Assembly: GCA_028641055.1 (NCBI GenBank)
Contig: CM054062.1
Location: 140,410,682 to 140,474,681, forward strand
Direction: 5' to 3'
Source of the DNA: Alopecurus myosuroides
Taxonomy: Eukaryota; Streptophyta; Magnoliopsida; Poales; Poaceae
Length of the DNA: 64,000 nucleotides
Every line of letters starts with the position of its first letter. Position 1 is the first letter of the stretch. Both the position numbers and the translations under genes were made by a program. The notes beneath the pieces were generated by a model that saw nothing but the letters and a program-made list of their open reading frames with translations, was not told the origin of the DNA and did not search any database. Shown one piece after another: positions 34,588 to 46,343 of this stretch.

Positions 34588-35200
34588 TGTTGCTCCCTAA
34601 GTTCACCCTAAAAGATCTACCTGTGGGTAGTGGTTCTATACTTGGAAAGGATACCATTAAAGGTTTCTTTAATCATGTTAGTAAGCACGGAAATTTTGAG
34701 GAAAAATCCATAGTAGAGCTTGCTCCAAATTATGAAACTCCTGCAACTTCTTTAATTCACATGTTAGAAGCTAGGTTTGTTAACCTTCACCCCATACTGC
34801 AGAAAATGTTCCTCAACTTGAATAATATTTAAGATATTGGAAAAAAAATTATCTTAGAAACCATGCTTAAAGAAGTTGGAAATGTTGCTATAGAAGCTAG
34901 AAAAGTTTTGATCGTTTTAGTATGCTAGGCTCATGTCTAAATGTTGTTTGTCCTCTCAAAAAATATGAACCTAAAAATAAAAAGAAGAAAAAAATACCAT
35001 TCCCTTTTAAATTAGTAGCACTGCATGAAGCCCAAGAAAAGAATTTTGCCTGGATTGTTCCTGAAATTTTATTTGATGAGAGTAGTAAACCAAAAAGTTC
35101 CAAGAGAGGAACATATAAAACTCATTTAGATAAAATACAATACATTATTGAGGAATTTTCTTATCTTGATTTGGATTCTTCTTCACTTGAAAATACTTGA
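34588..35200 (+). pseudogene. Athila-plus decayed gag-like region
   Basis: Two open pieces are visible. The first ends at 34832 and contains MLLPKFTLKDLPVGSGSILG; the second (34922-35200) begins MLGSCLNVVCPLKKYEP and ends DSSSLENT. They are in different frames and separated by a stop-rich gap, so at least one frameshift has occurred. I recognise both as the recurrent small protein of non-autonomous Athila elements in cool-season grasses, which appears to derive from gag. No zinc knuckle is present. The upstream methionine at 34407 reads through leader sequence with a long hydrophobic run and is probably not the true start. Confidence 0.55.
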
Positions 35201-37803
35201 TTCTAAGTTTTCTAGGCCTAGCTAAAAGGCGTTAAAGAAAAGCACTTCTTGGGAGATAACCCATGGTTTAATTTTTTGCTTTGTTTTTCTCTATTTTATT
35301 TGAGTCAAGGTATTGTTTACTTATGTATGAAATCCTCTGTATCTTTACTTTCATGCATTTGTTGTGCCAAGTAAAGTCTCTAGTGAAAGTTGAGGTTGGT
35401 TTTGGATTTCTGCGCAGGAAACAGATTTCTGCTGTCCACCGTTAAATTCGTGAAAATTCACAGAAAGATCAAAATTACCTACAATTATTTGTGATTCTTC
35501 CTCGGATAATTCCAAAACTTTTTAGCTTTACGTTTTTCGATTTGAGAAACGTAAGTGCCCTGAAAAATTATTCTTTACATATTGTTCTGGTTTTGACAGA
35601 TTCTGCCTTTTTACTTGCATTCTCTCTTTGACTATGTTGAGTGGATTTCTTTGCTCCACAAAACTACAGTGGTTGTAGCTAATGTTCAAAAAGTATTAAT
35701 AATTCTTGTGTTCATGCAGAACATGTGAATTTTTGATTGTGCACTAACCCTCTAATGCGAATTACATTGAGTGTGGTGTGCAAGAAGTTTTCAAGGGTCA
35801 AGAGAAGAGGGTGATATAATGTGATCAAGAAGAGTACAAAGCCAAAGCTTGCGGATGCCCCCGTGCTTCATCCTAGCAAATTCTCGGAAGACTCAAGCGT
35901 CTAAGCTTGGGGATGCCCGAGGCATCTCCTTCTTCATCAACAATTTATCAGGTCACTTCTAGTGAAACTATATTTTTATTCGGTCACATCATATGCATTT
36001 TACTTGGAGCGTCTCTTTGTTTTTTGTTTTGTTTTATTTCGTTTTCTTTTGTTTTCCTTGTTGCGATATATATGTTTGGAACCCAGCATTCTTTGTGTGG
36101 AAGATAGACACGCTCCGCTTTTTCATATGAATACTCGTTTTTCTTCTGGCTGCTGCAAATCCTTTTAGCTCCTGTTTTTCATGCATCTCTTATTCAGAGT
36201 TGTTAGTTCTAGTAGAGTTATTTAGTACTCTCTTGTTTCATTGCATTATCTCTTGGAGAGTTTTTGTTTAGTATAAAATGATTGGTGTTGGAAAGCAGTA
36301 GTACAATTTTCGTGCTTATAACAGTGCCAACAGAAGCTTGTATAGACTGTGGCTAGACTTTTTCATATCATGCTAGATGTTATTTTAATTCTATGCTTAG
36401 TAATTGTTATTGTAGCATGACTTCTCTCAAATAACTGAGAGTGCTTAATGTGCCAATGAAAGAATCATGAGTTGTTTTTATCATATTGAAGCATGAATTT
36501 GTGGTGTTCTCCTTCGAATGCTTTATTTGGTTGACTTGGCACATGCTTACACCATGTTTATGACTACAAACCAGTCACTTATAGCCTCTAAGATTATTTA
36601 CTTTTTGACTTGTAATACCCTTTGTGCTTTTATTAATAATGTTTTTGTCGCTATGGATGATTATGGCCATCATTGCTCTCTTGATTTGTCTCTCCTAGTC
36701 TTTTGGTAGCCTCTACCTGTACTAAGTATGAGCTCTACTCATGCATACAACTCCCAAAAACCAAAGTTTTCCAAATGTGTCCACCATACCTGCCTACATG
36801 TGGTATTTAACCGCCACTCCAAGTATATTCCTCATGTGCTACCTTTAAAACTTTCAAAACTACTCGTGTTTTGTGCCCCTGTTTTAGCTCATGAGGACAT
36901 GAATAGAGAATCTTTATCTCACTTGTTGATTGGACTTTACACACCTGGACTAGTGGCTTCATCCGCTTATCAAAAGTATAGAAGTGTTTGTAGCGGGGTG
37001 CCCAACCCCAAAATTGGTTACTATAAATTCTCTTCACTATTTTTGCCCCTGATTTATCAGTCAAAGCATAATTATGTAAACAAAAGAGAAACATGGATGA
37101 CCTTATATACCAGATGTGTCCTTCAATGGGAGCCTCTCTTGTGAAGTCTAGTTGGCTTGTGACGTACTATATTTTTTGTTTACCATTCGTTGACATAATC
37201 ATACACCTCTCTAAAAAATGTTTTCAATACCTCTGTTTGATAAAATAAAAAGCTCTAGCACATGAGTTAATCCATGCTTCCCTCTGCGAAGGGCCTTTCT
37301 TTTACTTTTATGTTGAGTCTCCATCTTCTAACCTTATGCACAGGTGAGAGAGTGTAGTTGCCATTCTGAGTTTAATGTGCATTGGTCCCAAATATTATTA
37401 TTAATTGATTCGTGATGTGTTATTACTTGCTCTCGAATGATTTGTTCTAGTCATCCACTTGAACTTTGAAGGTGTCCTGGCATTTATGTTTTTCCCCACT
37501 CTTAAGAACAAGCAAAATATCACTTTGCTATGTTTTCTTTATGCTCGAAACAAACGTATAACTTTGAAGTCATTATTATTCATGATCTTTTATTTGTGTT
37601 ACTTTTCATGATGCAAAGTGATTGCTAAGTTTCATTGTTAGAATTACATCTATCATGCATGTGTTTAAAGTACTATGATCTCAGCGTGCATATGCTTTTA
37701 CTTTATGATGATCAAGTTTATGTTGGTAGCATGTCACCTCAGAAATTATTTGTTTTTACAGTTTACCTACTCGAGGACGAGTAGGAACTAAGCTTGGGGA
37801 TGT
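35201..37803 (+). other. Athila-plus 3' non-coding region and polypurine tract
   Basis: After the gag-like piece comes AGCTAAAAGGCGTTAAAG...TTGGGAGATAACCC, a landmark that follows the coding part in Athila elements of this type; the minus-strand Athila has the equivalent at about 42340-42362. The rest is AT-rich with short frames (35907-36107, 36728-37144) that I do not accept. The region ends with CTACTCGAGGACGAGTAG, an inverted repeat, and AAGCTTGGGGATG at about 37790-37802, the polypurine tract. Confidence 0.7.
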
Positions 37804-39424
37804 TGATACGTCATAAACGTATCCATAATTTCTGATATTCCATGTTGTTTTCACATAATATGCTACATGTTTTCTTTACACTTTATGCCATTTTTATCGA
37901 TTTTGTGGGACCAACCTATTCAAGATGCCACAAAGCCAGTTCATGTTTTCTCCTCTTTTTAGTTTCAGAAAAGTTGTTCAGTAAATATTCTCGAAATTGG
38001 ACGATTCGAAGCCCGGAAGTCTTAGAAATGTATCGCGCACACGAAGTCCGGCGTAGACCCAGAGGGGGGCCACAGGGGCCCCACACCATAGGGCGGCGCG
38101 CCCCCCTCTAGCCGCGCCCAGGGGTGGTGTGGGCCCCCTGGATGCCCACCGACGTTGCCCTCTCGCCTATTTATACCTCTCGGGAGGTTAACCCTAAATA
38201 CCCGAGCCTTTTCAACCAAAAACATTCGCAGCCGCAGTCATCGTCAACCCTAGTTCGGGAGGGTTCTAGGGCTCTCCCCAGCACGCTGTCGGGAGGGGGC
38301 ATCCTCACCGGAGGGCTCTACACAACCATGCCCGCCTCCGGAATGATGCGTGAGTAGTTCATCATTGAACTACGGGCCCATAGCAGTAGCTAGATTGTTG
38401 TTCTCTCCTCTTTATGCCCCATGTTTAGATCTTGTGAGCTTCCCTACATGATCAGGATCATCTTACTGTAATGATACATATTGTGTTTGCTGGGATCTGA
38501 TGAATATTGAATGCTATCTCTAGTGATTATCAATCTATCATGTTCTTTTCATGTGCATGTTATTGATGATCTTGCATGCTCTCCGTTGCTAGTAGATTCT
38601 CTAGCCAAGTAGATGGTTCTAACTTCAAGAGGGAATATTTATGCTCGATAGTGGGTTCATGCCTCCCTTTCAGTCACGCTCGAGTGACAGAAACGTAAAC
38701 GGGTGGGGGATGTGTTGTTGCCACTAGGGAGAAAACAACGATGTTTAGATTGTTTACATTACACACTTTGCTTAATGCAATTATCTGTTGCTTGCAACTT
38801 AATAGCCAAGGTTTGCTCGGATGAAATTCTGAGGGTGGATTATTAATCATAGATGCAGTTGGATAACGGTCTATGTATCTTGTTGTAATGCCCACATGAA
38901 TCACATAGTAATCATCATGTCATGCATATGCACTACGGTGCAACCTTTATATCTGTCAAATGCCCGACTGTAATTTGTTTACCCAGCATGTTATTTATCT
39001 GTTTTGGAGAGACACCACTAGAGAACTGTGGACCCCGGTCCATTTCCTTTATACTGATAATACAACCACTGCAATCACTTTTTTCATATTGTTTCTACTA
39101 TTTTCCTACTGCCATCACTTTTCTCTTGTCATCTTCTGAAAACAAGTATTGTTTTCCACACCATACGTTTACCCTCTCTGTTTTCAGCAAAACCGGTGAG
39201 ATTGACAACCTCACTGCTTCCTTGGGGCAAAGTGATTTGATCGTGTTGCGTAGGCTCCATGTTACTTCTGAACCGGTAGTGCACCCTGCCACATCAGTTG
39301 CATCAACCTTCGGAAGTGATTTCTTTCTCCTATTGGTCGATTCAACCTTGGTTTCTTTCTGAGGGAAAACTTGCTGATGCACTCTTCACACCATACACTT
39401 GGGGTCTTCCAACGTTAGCCATCA
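37804..39424 (+). repeat. Athila-plus 3' LTR
   Basis: It starts TGATACGTCATAAACG and ends ACGTTAGCCATCA, followed by CGCCT. The TATA-like CTATTTATAC is at 38167-38176. Substitutions and small indels relative to the 5' LTR are frequent. Confidence 0.92.
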
Positions 39425-39429
39425 CGCCT

Positions 39430-39834
39430 CTCGGTATGTTTCGTGGAAAATAATTCCGTCCTCGTGATTTTTAAGAACGAAGGAAATTTATGGGGGAAGA
39501 GGCGACACGAGGCGGTGCCCACAGCCGTTAGGACCCACTAGGCGCGGCCTAGGGTGGGGACCCTCCTGGTGCCCACCTGGTGCCCCTGGCCCCTTGCGGC
39601 TCTTCTTTTGGATCTGTCTCCGTTCCGGGTAAAAAAATATCTCTGTGGATTTTCAGCCCTTTTCGAGAATATTTCCTTAAGAACTTTTCCGAAATATAAA
39701 AACAACAACTAGCCCGGGGCATCTTAGTCTGTGAAAACATCCGGAAAACGGAAGAAACATGTGGAGAACAAAAGTTATTGGGTAGAAAACAAGCATGGAG
39801 CATCAAAAAATATAGATACTGTTGCAACGTATTA
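39430..39834 (-). repeat. Athila-minus LTR part 2
   Basis: This is the other side of the split LTR. On the minus strand it begins TAATACGTTGCAACAG, where the expected TG has become TA. It is preceded on that strand by the purine tract CTTGGGGATG. Together with 31551-32768 it makes one 3' LTR of the minus-strand Athila element. Confidence 0.75.
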
Positions 39835-42800
39835 ACATCCCCAAGCTTAACTGATGCTCGTCCTCGAGTAGGTAAATGAGAAAAAAATAACTTTTGAGGT
39901 GACATGAAGCCAACACAAATCTTCATTAACGTTATGTAAAAGCATTGCAACTTGAGATCAGAGTACTTTAACAAAAGCATGATAAATATTATTTGAACTA
40001 ATGTAAAACACAAATAGAAGGCAATGGATAATGAGGCATTGAAAATGACACGTTTGTTTCAATGATAAAGAAAAACATAATAAAGTGGTATGCAGCTAGT
40101 CCTTCGTGTGGTAGCAAAACATAAATGACAAGACACCTTCAAAGTTTAAATGGTGTCTAGATACAAATAATTTGATAGCACAATCATGAATCAATCAATA
40201 ATAAATTTTGGCACTATGCACATTATACCAGAATGATAACTATTACCTATTAGTTGGTGCATAAAGTAAGAAGATGAGGACTCAGCATAAAAGTAAAAGA
40301 AATGCCCTTTGTAGAGGGAAGAAGGGATTACTTATGTGGTAGAGCTTTTTATTTAATAAAACAGAGATATTGAAAACAATTCTGAGAGATTTTTATGTCT
40401 ATGTCAACGAATGCTATCAAATGATCTATCATCTTTTCATGTTTAACAGCTTCAAGAGAGGATCCCATAGGAGAATCATAACATTCCCCTTTCTCCTTGT
40501 TTGCACAAGCTAAGGTCATGATTTCTCAAGTCCATAGTGTGAGGAGATTTTAACGTTATTGTTGTAGCTTACTTTGGGATGGGCACCCAAAAGCCTGCTC
40601 TCTTTTTAATATTAAGGACTATCACATTATTCATGCTAGTGAGGTGTGAAACCATCAAACATGAAAACATAATAAAGCATTCAATACTTCCTCATAAGCT
40701 AAAACAAGAACACAAAACAGGTTAATAATTTTGAGGGTTTAAAGGTAACACAAGAGAAATTTACTTGGAGTGGCGGTGAAATACCACATATAGGTAGATA
40801 TGGTGGGCACATTTGGCAAACTTTGGTTTTTGGGAGTTGGATGTACGAGTAGATCTCGTACTCAGTACATGTGAAGGCTAGCAAAAGACCGGGAGCGACC
40901 AACTAAGAGCAATAACGGCTACAATCATGCATAGCGACAAAACATCATTAATCAAAGAATGAAGTGATATTACAAGTCAAAAACTGAATGATCATCAAGG
41001 CTAGAGGTGACTTTTCTCGTAGTCATAACATCTTGTGAGCATTCGCCAAGTTAATTCCGATAAATTTTAAAGGAGAAATACCACAATACCATGCTTCAAT
41101 ATGAGGAAACAACACATGATTTAATTTTAATGGCACATTAAGCACTCTCAGATATTTGATACTAGTTATGATACATCATAAATAACTAAGCACACAATTA
41201 AAATAACATATAACATGACATGACAAAGCCTAAGCCACAGTCAAAACAAGCTTCCTATTGCACCACTATAAGTATGAAACAATTTATTCTTCTCCAACAC
41301 CAATCAACTTATTTGAAACAATTATCAAAGGAAATAATCATCAAAGACCGTAGAGATAATCATATATAACTGAACAAAACCAACAAGCTCTGAACAAATT
41401 CGAGCAAAAAAGAAGAGCTAAACGCAGTACTAGCAAAAACTGAACACTCAAAGAACAATAAGAGTGAAAACTAGAGTGTTCTAGGAAATGAAAACAGAGT
41501 GTGTCTCTCTCCAAAATAAAAGTGCTATGATCCAACCAAAATCTACATCAAAGAAAACAAAACGAAACTGAAAGGAAAATAAAATGACACTCCAAGAATA
41601 ACACATGTCATGTGAAGCAATAAAAATATAGTGTTTTGAAAAAACATGATATTTTTGTTGATGAAGAAGAGGATGTCTTGGGCATCCTCAAGCTTTGACG
41701 CTTGTAATTCCTGGATATGGCTTGAGGTGACATGGGAATCCCAAAGCTTTAGCTTTTTTCCATCATTCACCTCATCATATCATCCTTCTCCCCCTACACT
41801 TGAAAACTTCCTCCACCTAAAACTTCTCACAATCTTCATTTGCAACGTTAGTGTAATCAAAATAATAAATCCACTTGTTTCAGTTACAAAACAAGTATAA
41901 CACTTAATTTAAAAAATTATCTACTGTCACAACTTCTAAAGCTCTTCCCATCAAAAGAACACCAAAATAAAGAGATTAAGATGCAAATGCTATTGGCAGA
42001 AATCTGTCAAAAAAGAACAGCCGGTAAAGATGAATTTTATTGAAAATCTCCTGTTGCTCAAATCAAAAAATGGGAAAATAACGAAAGCTAGATAACAATC
42101 TGGTACATGTTTCTATTTTTAAAATCAATACGACGTTCTGGCTGAGAGAAATAATGTTTTTTTGGTATCAGCCCAAAAATCTGTTTCAGAACAACAACTT
42201 CCCCAAATCGCAAAACCTCTCTATAAAAGGTTACTCTTGGCACAAAAACGAAATAAAAAGGATAAGGGGTGGTTGCCACAGAGGTAACAACTTCCAATAT
42301 AAAAGGGAAACTGAAAGCAAAAATAACAATGGTTCTCTCCCAAGATCTCTTTCTTTATAGCCATTAAGATAGGCTCGGTATTTTCAAAATATGCTCACAT
42401 AATAATTAAGAATTGAAGTAAAATTTAGCATCAAGAAGCAAATATGAAACACATTTAATTCTAGCCCACTTCCTGTGCATAGTAATATTGTAAACAAATA
42501 AATCAAAGTAGCTCAAAGTAGAAAGCATAGAAAGGTAAAACAAAAGAAACTTCAAAACTTTCAACATAAAGGGAGGTATTTTAGTAACATGAAAATTCGT
42601 ACAACCATATTTTCCTCTCTCATAATAATTTTCAGTACCATCATGAACAAAATCAATAATATAACTATCACACAAATCATGGGTTTCATAATCTACAATC
42701 ACATAATTCATATCAAGCTCCAAAGTAGTGGGATCAAAATTTATAATCATGACCTCTTCCAACCCACTTTTGACAATATTATAGAAGGATGATTGATCAC

Positions 42801-42992
42801 ACTCCAAAGGTATGGGACTCCTTCTAGCTAAAGTCAAGACCTCTCCAATCCCATTTTCAGTACCATTATAATTTATATCATCTAGTAACATAGGACCATC
42901 ATCTAAAGCATTATCATACAAACTCTCTAAGCAACAATATTCATTATCATGCATATCAATAGTAGGAACAAATAGAGGATTGTAATAATATT
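39835..42992 (-). mobile_element. Athila-type element on minus strand, internal region
   Basis: On the minus strand this is the 3' part of the internal region, ending with a purine tract at 39836-39848 and the CTACTCGAGGACGAGCATCAG-like repeat that precedes it. It holds one long frame (42406-42954) and about 2.5 kb without genes. The region is cut at 42993 by Tat-2, and the remainder should lie beyond 64000. Confidence 0.75.
42406..42954 (-). CDS. Athila-minus internal open reading frame, unknown function
   Basis: This uninterrupted frame of 182 codons begins MHDNEYCCLESLYDNALDDG. The first half is acidic, rich in Asp and Glu. The C-terminal half has hydrophobic runs (KVLKFLLFYLSMLSTLSYF) and then MHRKWARIKCVSYLLLDA. 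I recognise this arrangement as a protein that recurs in non-autonomous Athila elements of cool-season grasses, but I know of no assigned function. The run of about 18 hydrophobic residues might be a membrane segment. It is followed by the same AAAGG-type landmark seen after the gag-like region of the plus-strand Athila. The start chosen is the first Met; Tat-2 cuts the element 38 bp upstream, so the original N-terminus may have been longer. Confidence 0.55.
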   Translation of the reverse strand: MHDNEYCCLESLYDNALDDGPMLLDDINYNGTENGIGEVLTLARRSPIPLECDQSSFYNIVKSGLEEVMIINFDPTTLELDMNYVIVDYETHDLCDSYIIDFVHDGTENYYERGKYGCTNFHVTKIPPFMLKVLKFLLFYLSMLSTLSYFDLFVYNITMHRKWARIKCVSYLLLDAKFYFNS

Positions 42993-43539
42993 TGTCAGAT
43001 ATATGCCGATTAGGGGTATGTCCGGCATTGGCCCAAAAGCCGGATTACCAGGGTGGCCCGAAAGTAATGGATCATAGTCCATTGAGCGGCCCAGTAAGCT
43101 GGTGCGCAGGAAGCCGGATTCTAGAAGAACACGGACCACGGCCCAAAGTGGTGCGCCTTGGAGGAGAAGACGGATTCCTTACTTTCCAAGTTAGATAATT
43201 TCCGTAGTCTTCTAGGTTTCCTTTCTGTAAGCCCTAATCTGGCTATCTATATAAAGCCAGAGTGGGAGCGGAGAATATAGACAATTTAGCTAGAAGCCAA
43301 CTCGTCGAGAAGTTGATCCTCGCCGAGTTAGCGAAACTATACTCACATTGTACTTTGTATACTTCAGGCTTCAGCCCTGATTTAGTGAGATTGCAGGAGT
43401 AGGAACAGTGCCTAGCTCTGTCGTACCGAACCTGGATAAAACTCGGTGTTCTCGTTCGTCGTATTATCACGTCCACCCGCGGTTCTACCAATAGGCTCAT
43501 GGCACCCCCGTCTATGAAATCTACTATGATGTCTCGACA
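42993..43539 (+). repeat. Tat-2 5' LTR
   Basis: It starts TGTCAGATATATGCC and ends ATGTCTCGACA. A TATA box, TCTATATAAAG, lies at about 43245-43255. The primer site follows immediately. Confidence 0.85.
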
Positions 43540-43540
43540 G

Positions 43541-43558
43541 TTGGCGCCCACTGTGGGG
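43541..43558 (+). promoter_or_regulatory. Tat-2 primer-binding site region
   Basis: TTGGCGCCCACTGTGGGG directly follows the LTR. This sequence is typical at this position in grass Tat elements. I do not name the tRNA with confidence. Confidence 0.75.
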
Positions 43559-43914
43559 CGTGCGGCATCAGGAGTTACGTTTCGATCGGGAATACTCGGC
43601 GGAATCAGCAGTACAATAACTGTTGGAAGCCTGAAATTCGACAGCGACGTCGGGCGCTTCCTCGGCAACGGATCGTACATGCCAGCACGGAATCACCTGG
43701 TAAGTGCCTGCGTTTTACCGATTGGATCTAAAAATATTTTTATCGGATTAATAGCAGAGACAATGGGATTTTTGGTGGAAGTAAATTTATCCCACCCACC
43801 CTATACCCAATTGAGGAAAACTATGATAACGGATTCTGTTCGAATCGCCAAAACAATGCTGAATTTGCCGCCTCTTCGGAGATCCCTGCAATCAGATCTC
43901 ACTTTATAGGCATC

Positions 43915-45678
43915 ATGAAGTCCGAGATCGCGGAAACCACGGAAGAAACTAACCCTCGTGGAAGAAGCAGAAAACAATAATTCCACAGAACAAGTGGAGG
44001 ATCCGACACCAATCAATGAGACGACGAACTTGGAAGCCGACTCTGTGTTAGCTGCAATAGAAGCAAGATTGGGCTCGGAACCCGGATCTGAAGACATAGA
44101 TTCCGAAGATGAAGATGAAGACGGTTTCGAGAGAAAGGTTAAAACTATGTAAGGGAGCTTCCATGAAGTACTTATGGCAAAACCGACTGAAAACTCGGAT
44201 GCTGAAGACGATAAAGACCCCAAAACACCTCCGCTAGATGAGGAAAGGGAGGATGGTGAAGCTAGTCCAATTTATCCCGATGTCAAAGAATTGACAGAGG
44301 AAGAACCTGGCAAGAAACCTCCTTCCTCCAAAAAGAAAAGGAGACTTCCAAGAAACTCTAGTATAAAGTCCAAAAGAAGTTGGCAGATATTGCCAACCAA
44401 AACTTGGAAGTAGGAGGAGGCAGCAGAGTCAAACCTGCAGAGAAGAAAAAGAGAGAAATCCATGTTCCCCAAATGTCATAAAAATGACGAAATTGATCTA
44501 ATTCAAACCCAAGTGCGACGAGACGAGCCCCCGGAAGTGCTGGAAGCCAGGAGACAAGCTCTACAGCGGCAGCAGCAACATCTATTCCGTACTCGGGAAA
44601 ACCTTCATGAAGACCCACGCTGACAATAAATTGCAGCAGGAGGAAATAGAGGAATACGAGAGAAGGAATAGATCCGGCATTAAACATACGTGGTTACCTG
44701 GAATTGCAAAACCGGATGAACTGCCAGCAAGAAAGAGGTTTGAAAACCCTTCTTGGCAAAGGCAGGTTAACGACACTAATTCCAAGGGCGAACGCATATA
44801 CAAAACCGCAGCCGAAAACACGAAGGCCGTGTTCGCCATCCTTAATGACGATATGTAATCCAATGATGAAAAACTCCAGGGATTCTATGCTTTCCTAGGA
44901 AAGGCATTACACCAGCAGCAGCGAGGACAAGCACGATCAGGGAAGTTACATGATGACTCGGCCCTATGCAAAACCGCCACATGCGCCGCTAGAGAACCTG
45001 AACCTGGTGAACTTGGAGATTCAGGCGATTCTAAGGAAAAGAAAGGAGATCCTCAGAAGGACAAGAAAATCCCGGATAACAAGGATGCAACGTCCAGAAC
45101 AGGATCCCATATGCCGAAAGGCGGAAATAATCTCCGTGATTACAAGGAACAGGAGGAACAAAACCGGAAAGACAGAAAAGTAATGCCGCCTCCGAGATGC
45201 CCAGCTGATAAAGATGGAAGATATGACAATCCTCACAGGCGTGAGAGATCCCGAACTCCTCCTAGGAATAAAGAAAGGTCAAGGAGTAGAACTCCACCTT
45301 ATTCCAAAGGACACGACAACAGGAGAAGAAGGAATAATCCTAGAAGAGCGCACTCGCGCAACAATGGGACAGAAAGGAGCAGATCCGCTTCTGTCCATTC
45401 AGCCGGATGATATTCCGCTCATGTCGATAAGGCGGAAAGAGACGATTTATACTTTGGACCTAAGTCCTTCACTGACAGGATCCGAAGAGTCAGTCTACAT
45501 TCTGGCTTCGCCAAAGTTGGTCCAACTTATCAAAATTATACCGGAAGCACTAACCTGGATAAATGACTTTCAGATTACTATACTGCCGTCCAGATTAACA
45601 AAGGGACGGATTTAGAGGTTGTGAAGTTTCTTACCCTAATGTTATTGGATGGAGCTAGAGATAAGATCAATGGGCTAC
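43915..45678 (+). pseudogene. Tat-2 gag, N-terminal part (frameshifted)
   Basis: Gag forms the particle that packages element RNA. A likely start is ATG at 43915 (MKSEIAETTEET). The frame shifts near 43955 into an acidic piece (to 44152), then short pieces to 44413, and from about 44607 it stays in one frame with stops (for example TGA at 45408-45410). A basic segment at about 45236-45400 has RERSRTPPR and KERSRSRTPPYSK, an arginine-serine repeat. The start of the capsid domain follows, with WLSDYYTAVQ and FLTLMLLDGARDKI. The gene is cut at 45678 by LARD-C and resumes in the same frame at 58261. Confidence 0.78.
45674..45678. repeat. LARD-C target-site duplication, left copy (GCTAC)
   Basis: GCTAC precedes TGTAGCG and recurs at 58256-58260 after the last LTR fragment. 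The duplication encloses all three LTR copies. Confidence 0.93.
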
Positions 45679-46294
45679 TGTAGCGTTCCCACATTTAAAT
45701 AATGTAAGGACACCTGTGTTATTGTGCTAGTCCCTGGATCAATTGCTAGCACCATAGTACAAAATGAAATATCATGCAAATGCATCAAATTCTATTACAT
45801 CGCATGATCCAGTCTTTACAAAATAGGACTACAACTTGCATAGTCTTAGAAGACTAGCAGAAAACAAAGAAATACAGCGGAAAACATAGTACAACATTTA
45901 GCCCATCTTCTTCATGTGCCACAGGAAAAACATGTTGGCGATAGTCTCGAGATCCTAAACGAGATCCTCACTCGTCTTCAGAAACATCTGCAATATGGAA
46001 TATGCATCCACAAGGGAGTCAATACAATTTAATGTATTGGCAAGTAACACTATGGTGGATATAAATGGCAAGATTAATACTACATGCTTATTTGGCTGCG
46101 TGGAGTTTCTGGCTAAGTTTGCATAAAGCAAGTTTTCTCCTATCTCATTTGTAAAACAACTTTTCTTTCCAAGGGGTGGCATCATTGGACTGAAATCCAA
46201 GCACCACAAATATTGTTCACTTGGTCAAAATTTTAATTATTGAAAATGGTGATGTGATTCTTCTGTCCTTCCTTGTCCAGCTGCTCATAGTTGT

Positions 46295-46343
46295 CCATAA
46301 CCGGGGACACGGCTAAGATCTTAGTTTGTTGACTCTGCAGAGT
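46295..46343 (-). other. Conserved palindrome block, LARD-C copy
   Basis: CCATAACCGGGGACACGGCT is followed by the 12-bp perfect palindrome CTAAGATCTTAG (46313-46324) and the 12-bp perfect palindrome ACTCTGCAGAGT (46332-46343). The block is repeated in LTR 2 from about 52703. The first palindrome differs at almost every base from CTTCTCGAGAAG at the same place in LARD-B but is equally symmetric. Confidence 0.6.

Larger units (their letters stand above)
32769..39424 (+). mobile_element. Athila-type non-autonomous LTR element on plus strand
   Basis: LTRs of 1620 and 1621 bp flank a 3415-bp internal region, with a CGCCT duplication. The primer site TGGCGCCGTTGCCGGGGA is the one used by Athila elements. 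Only decayed gag-like sequence is present; there is no protease, reverse transcriptase, integrase or env. The element lies inside the LTR of another Athila-type element in the opposite direction. LTR divergence is several percent (seven differences in the first 70 bases, fewer later), so it is much older than LARD-A or LARD-B. Confidence 0.9.

Noticed and set aside
36728..37144. 138-codon frame in the Athila-plus internal region
   Set aside because: It lies downstream of the gag-like region in the part that is non-coding in such elements, and I see no motif or family likeness.
43499..43909. 136-codon frame starting MAPPSMKS at the Tat-2 LTR end
   Set aside because: It crosses the LTR end and primer-binding site and shows no domain. 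The primer site has to be copied as tRNA-paired sequence, so coding there is unlikely.
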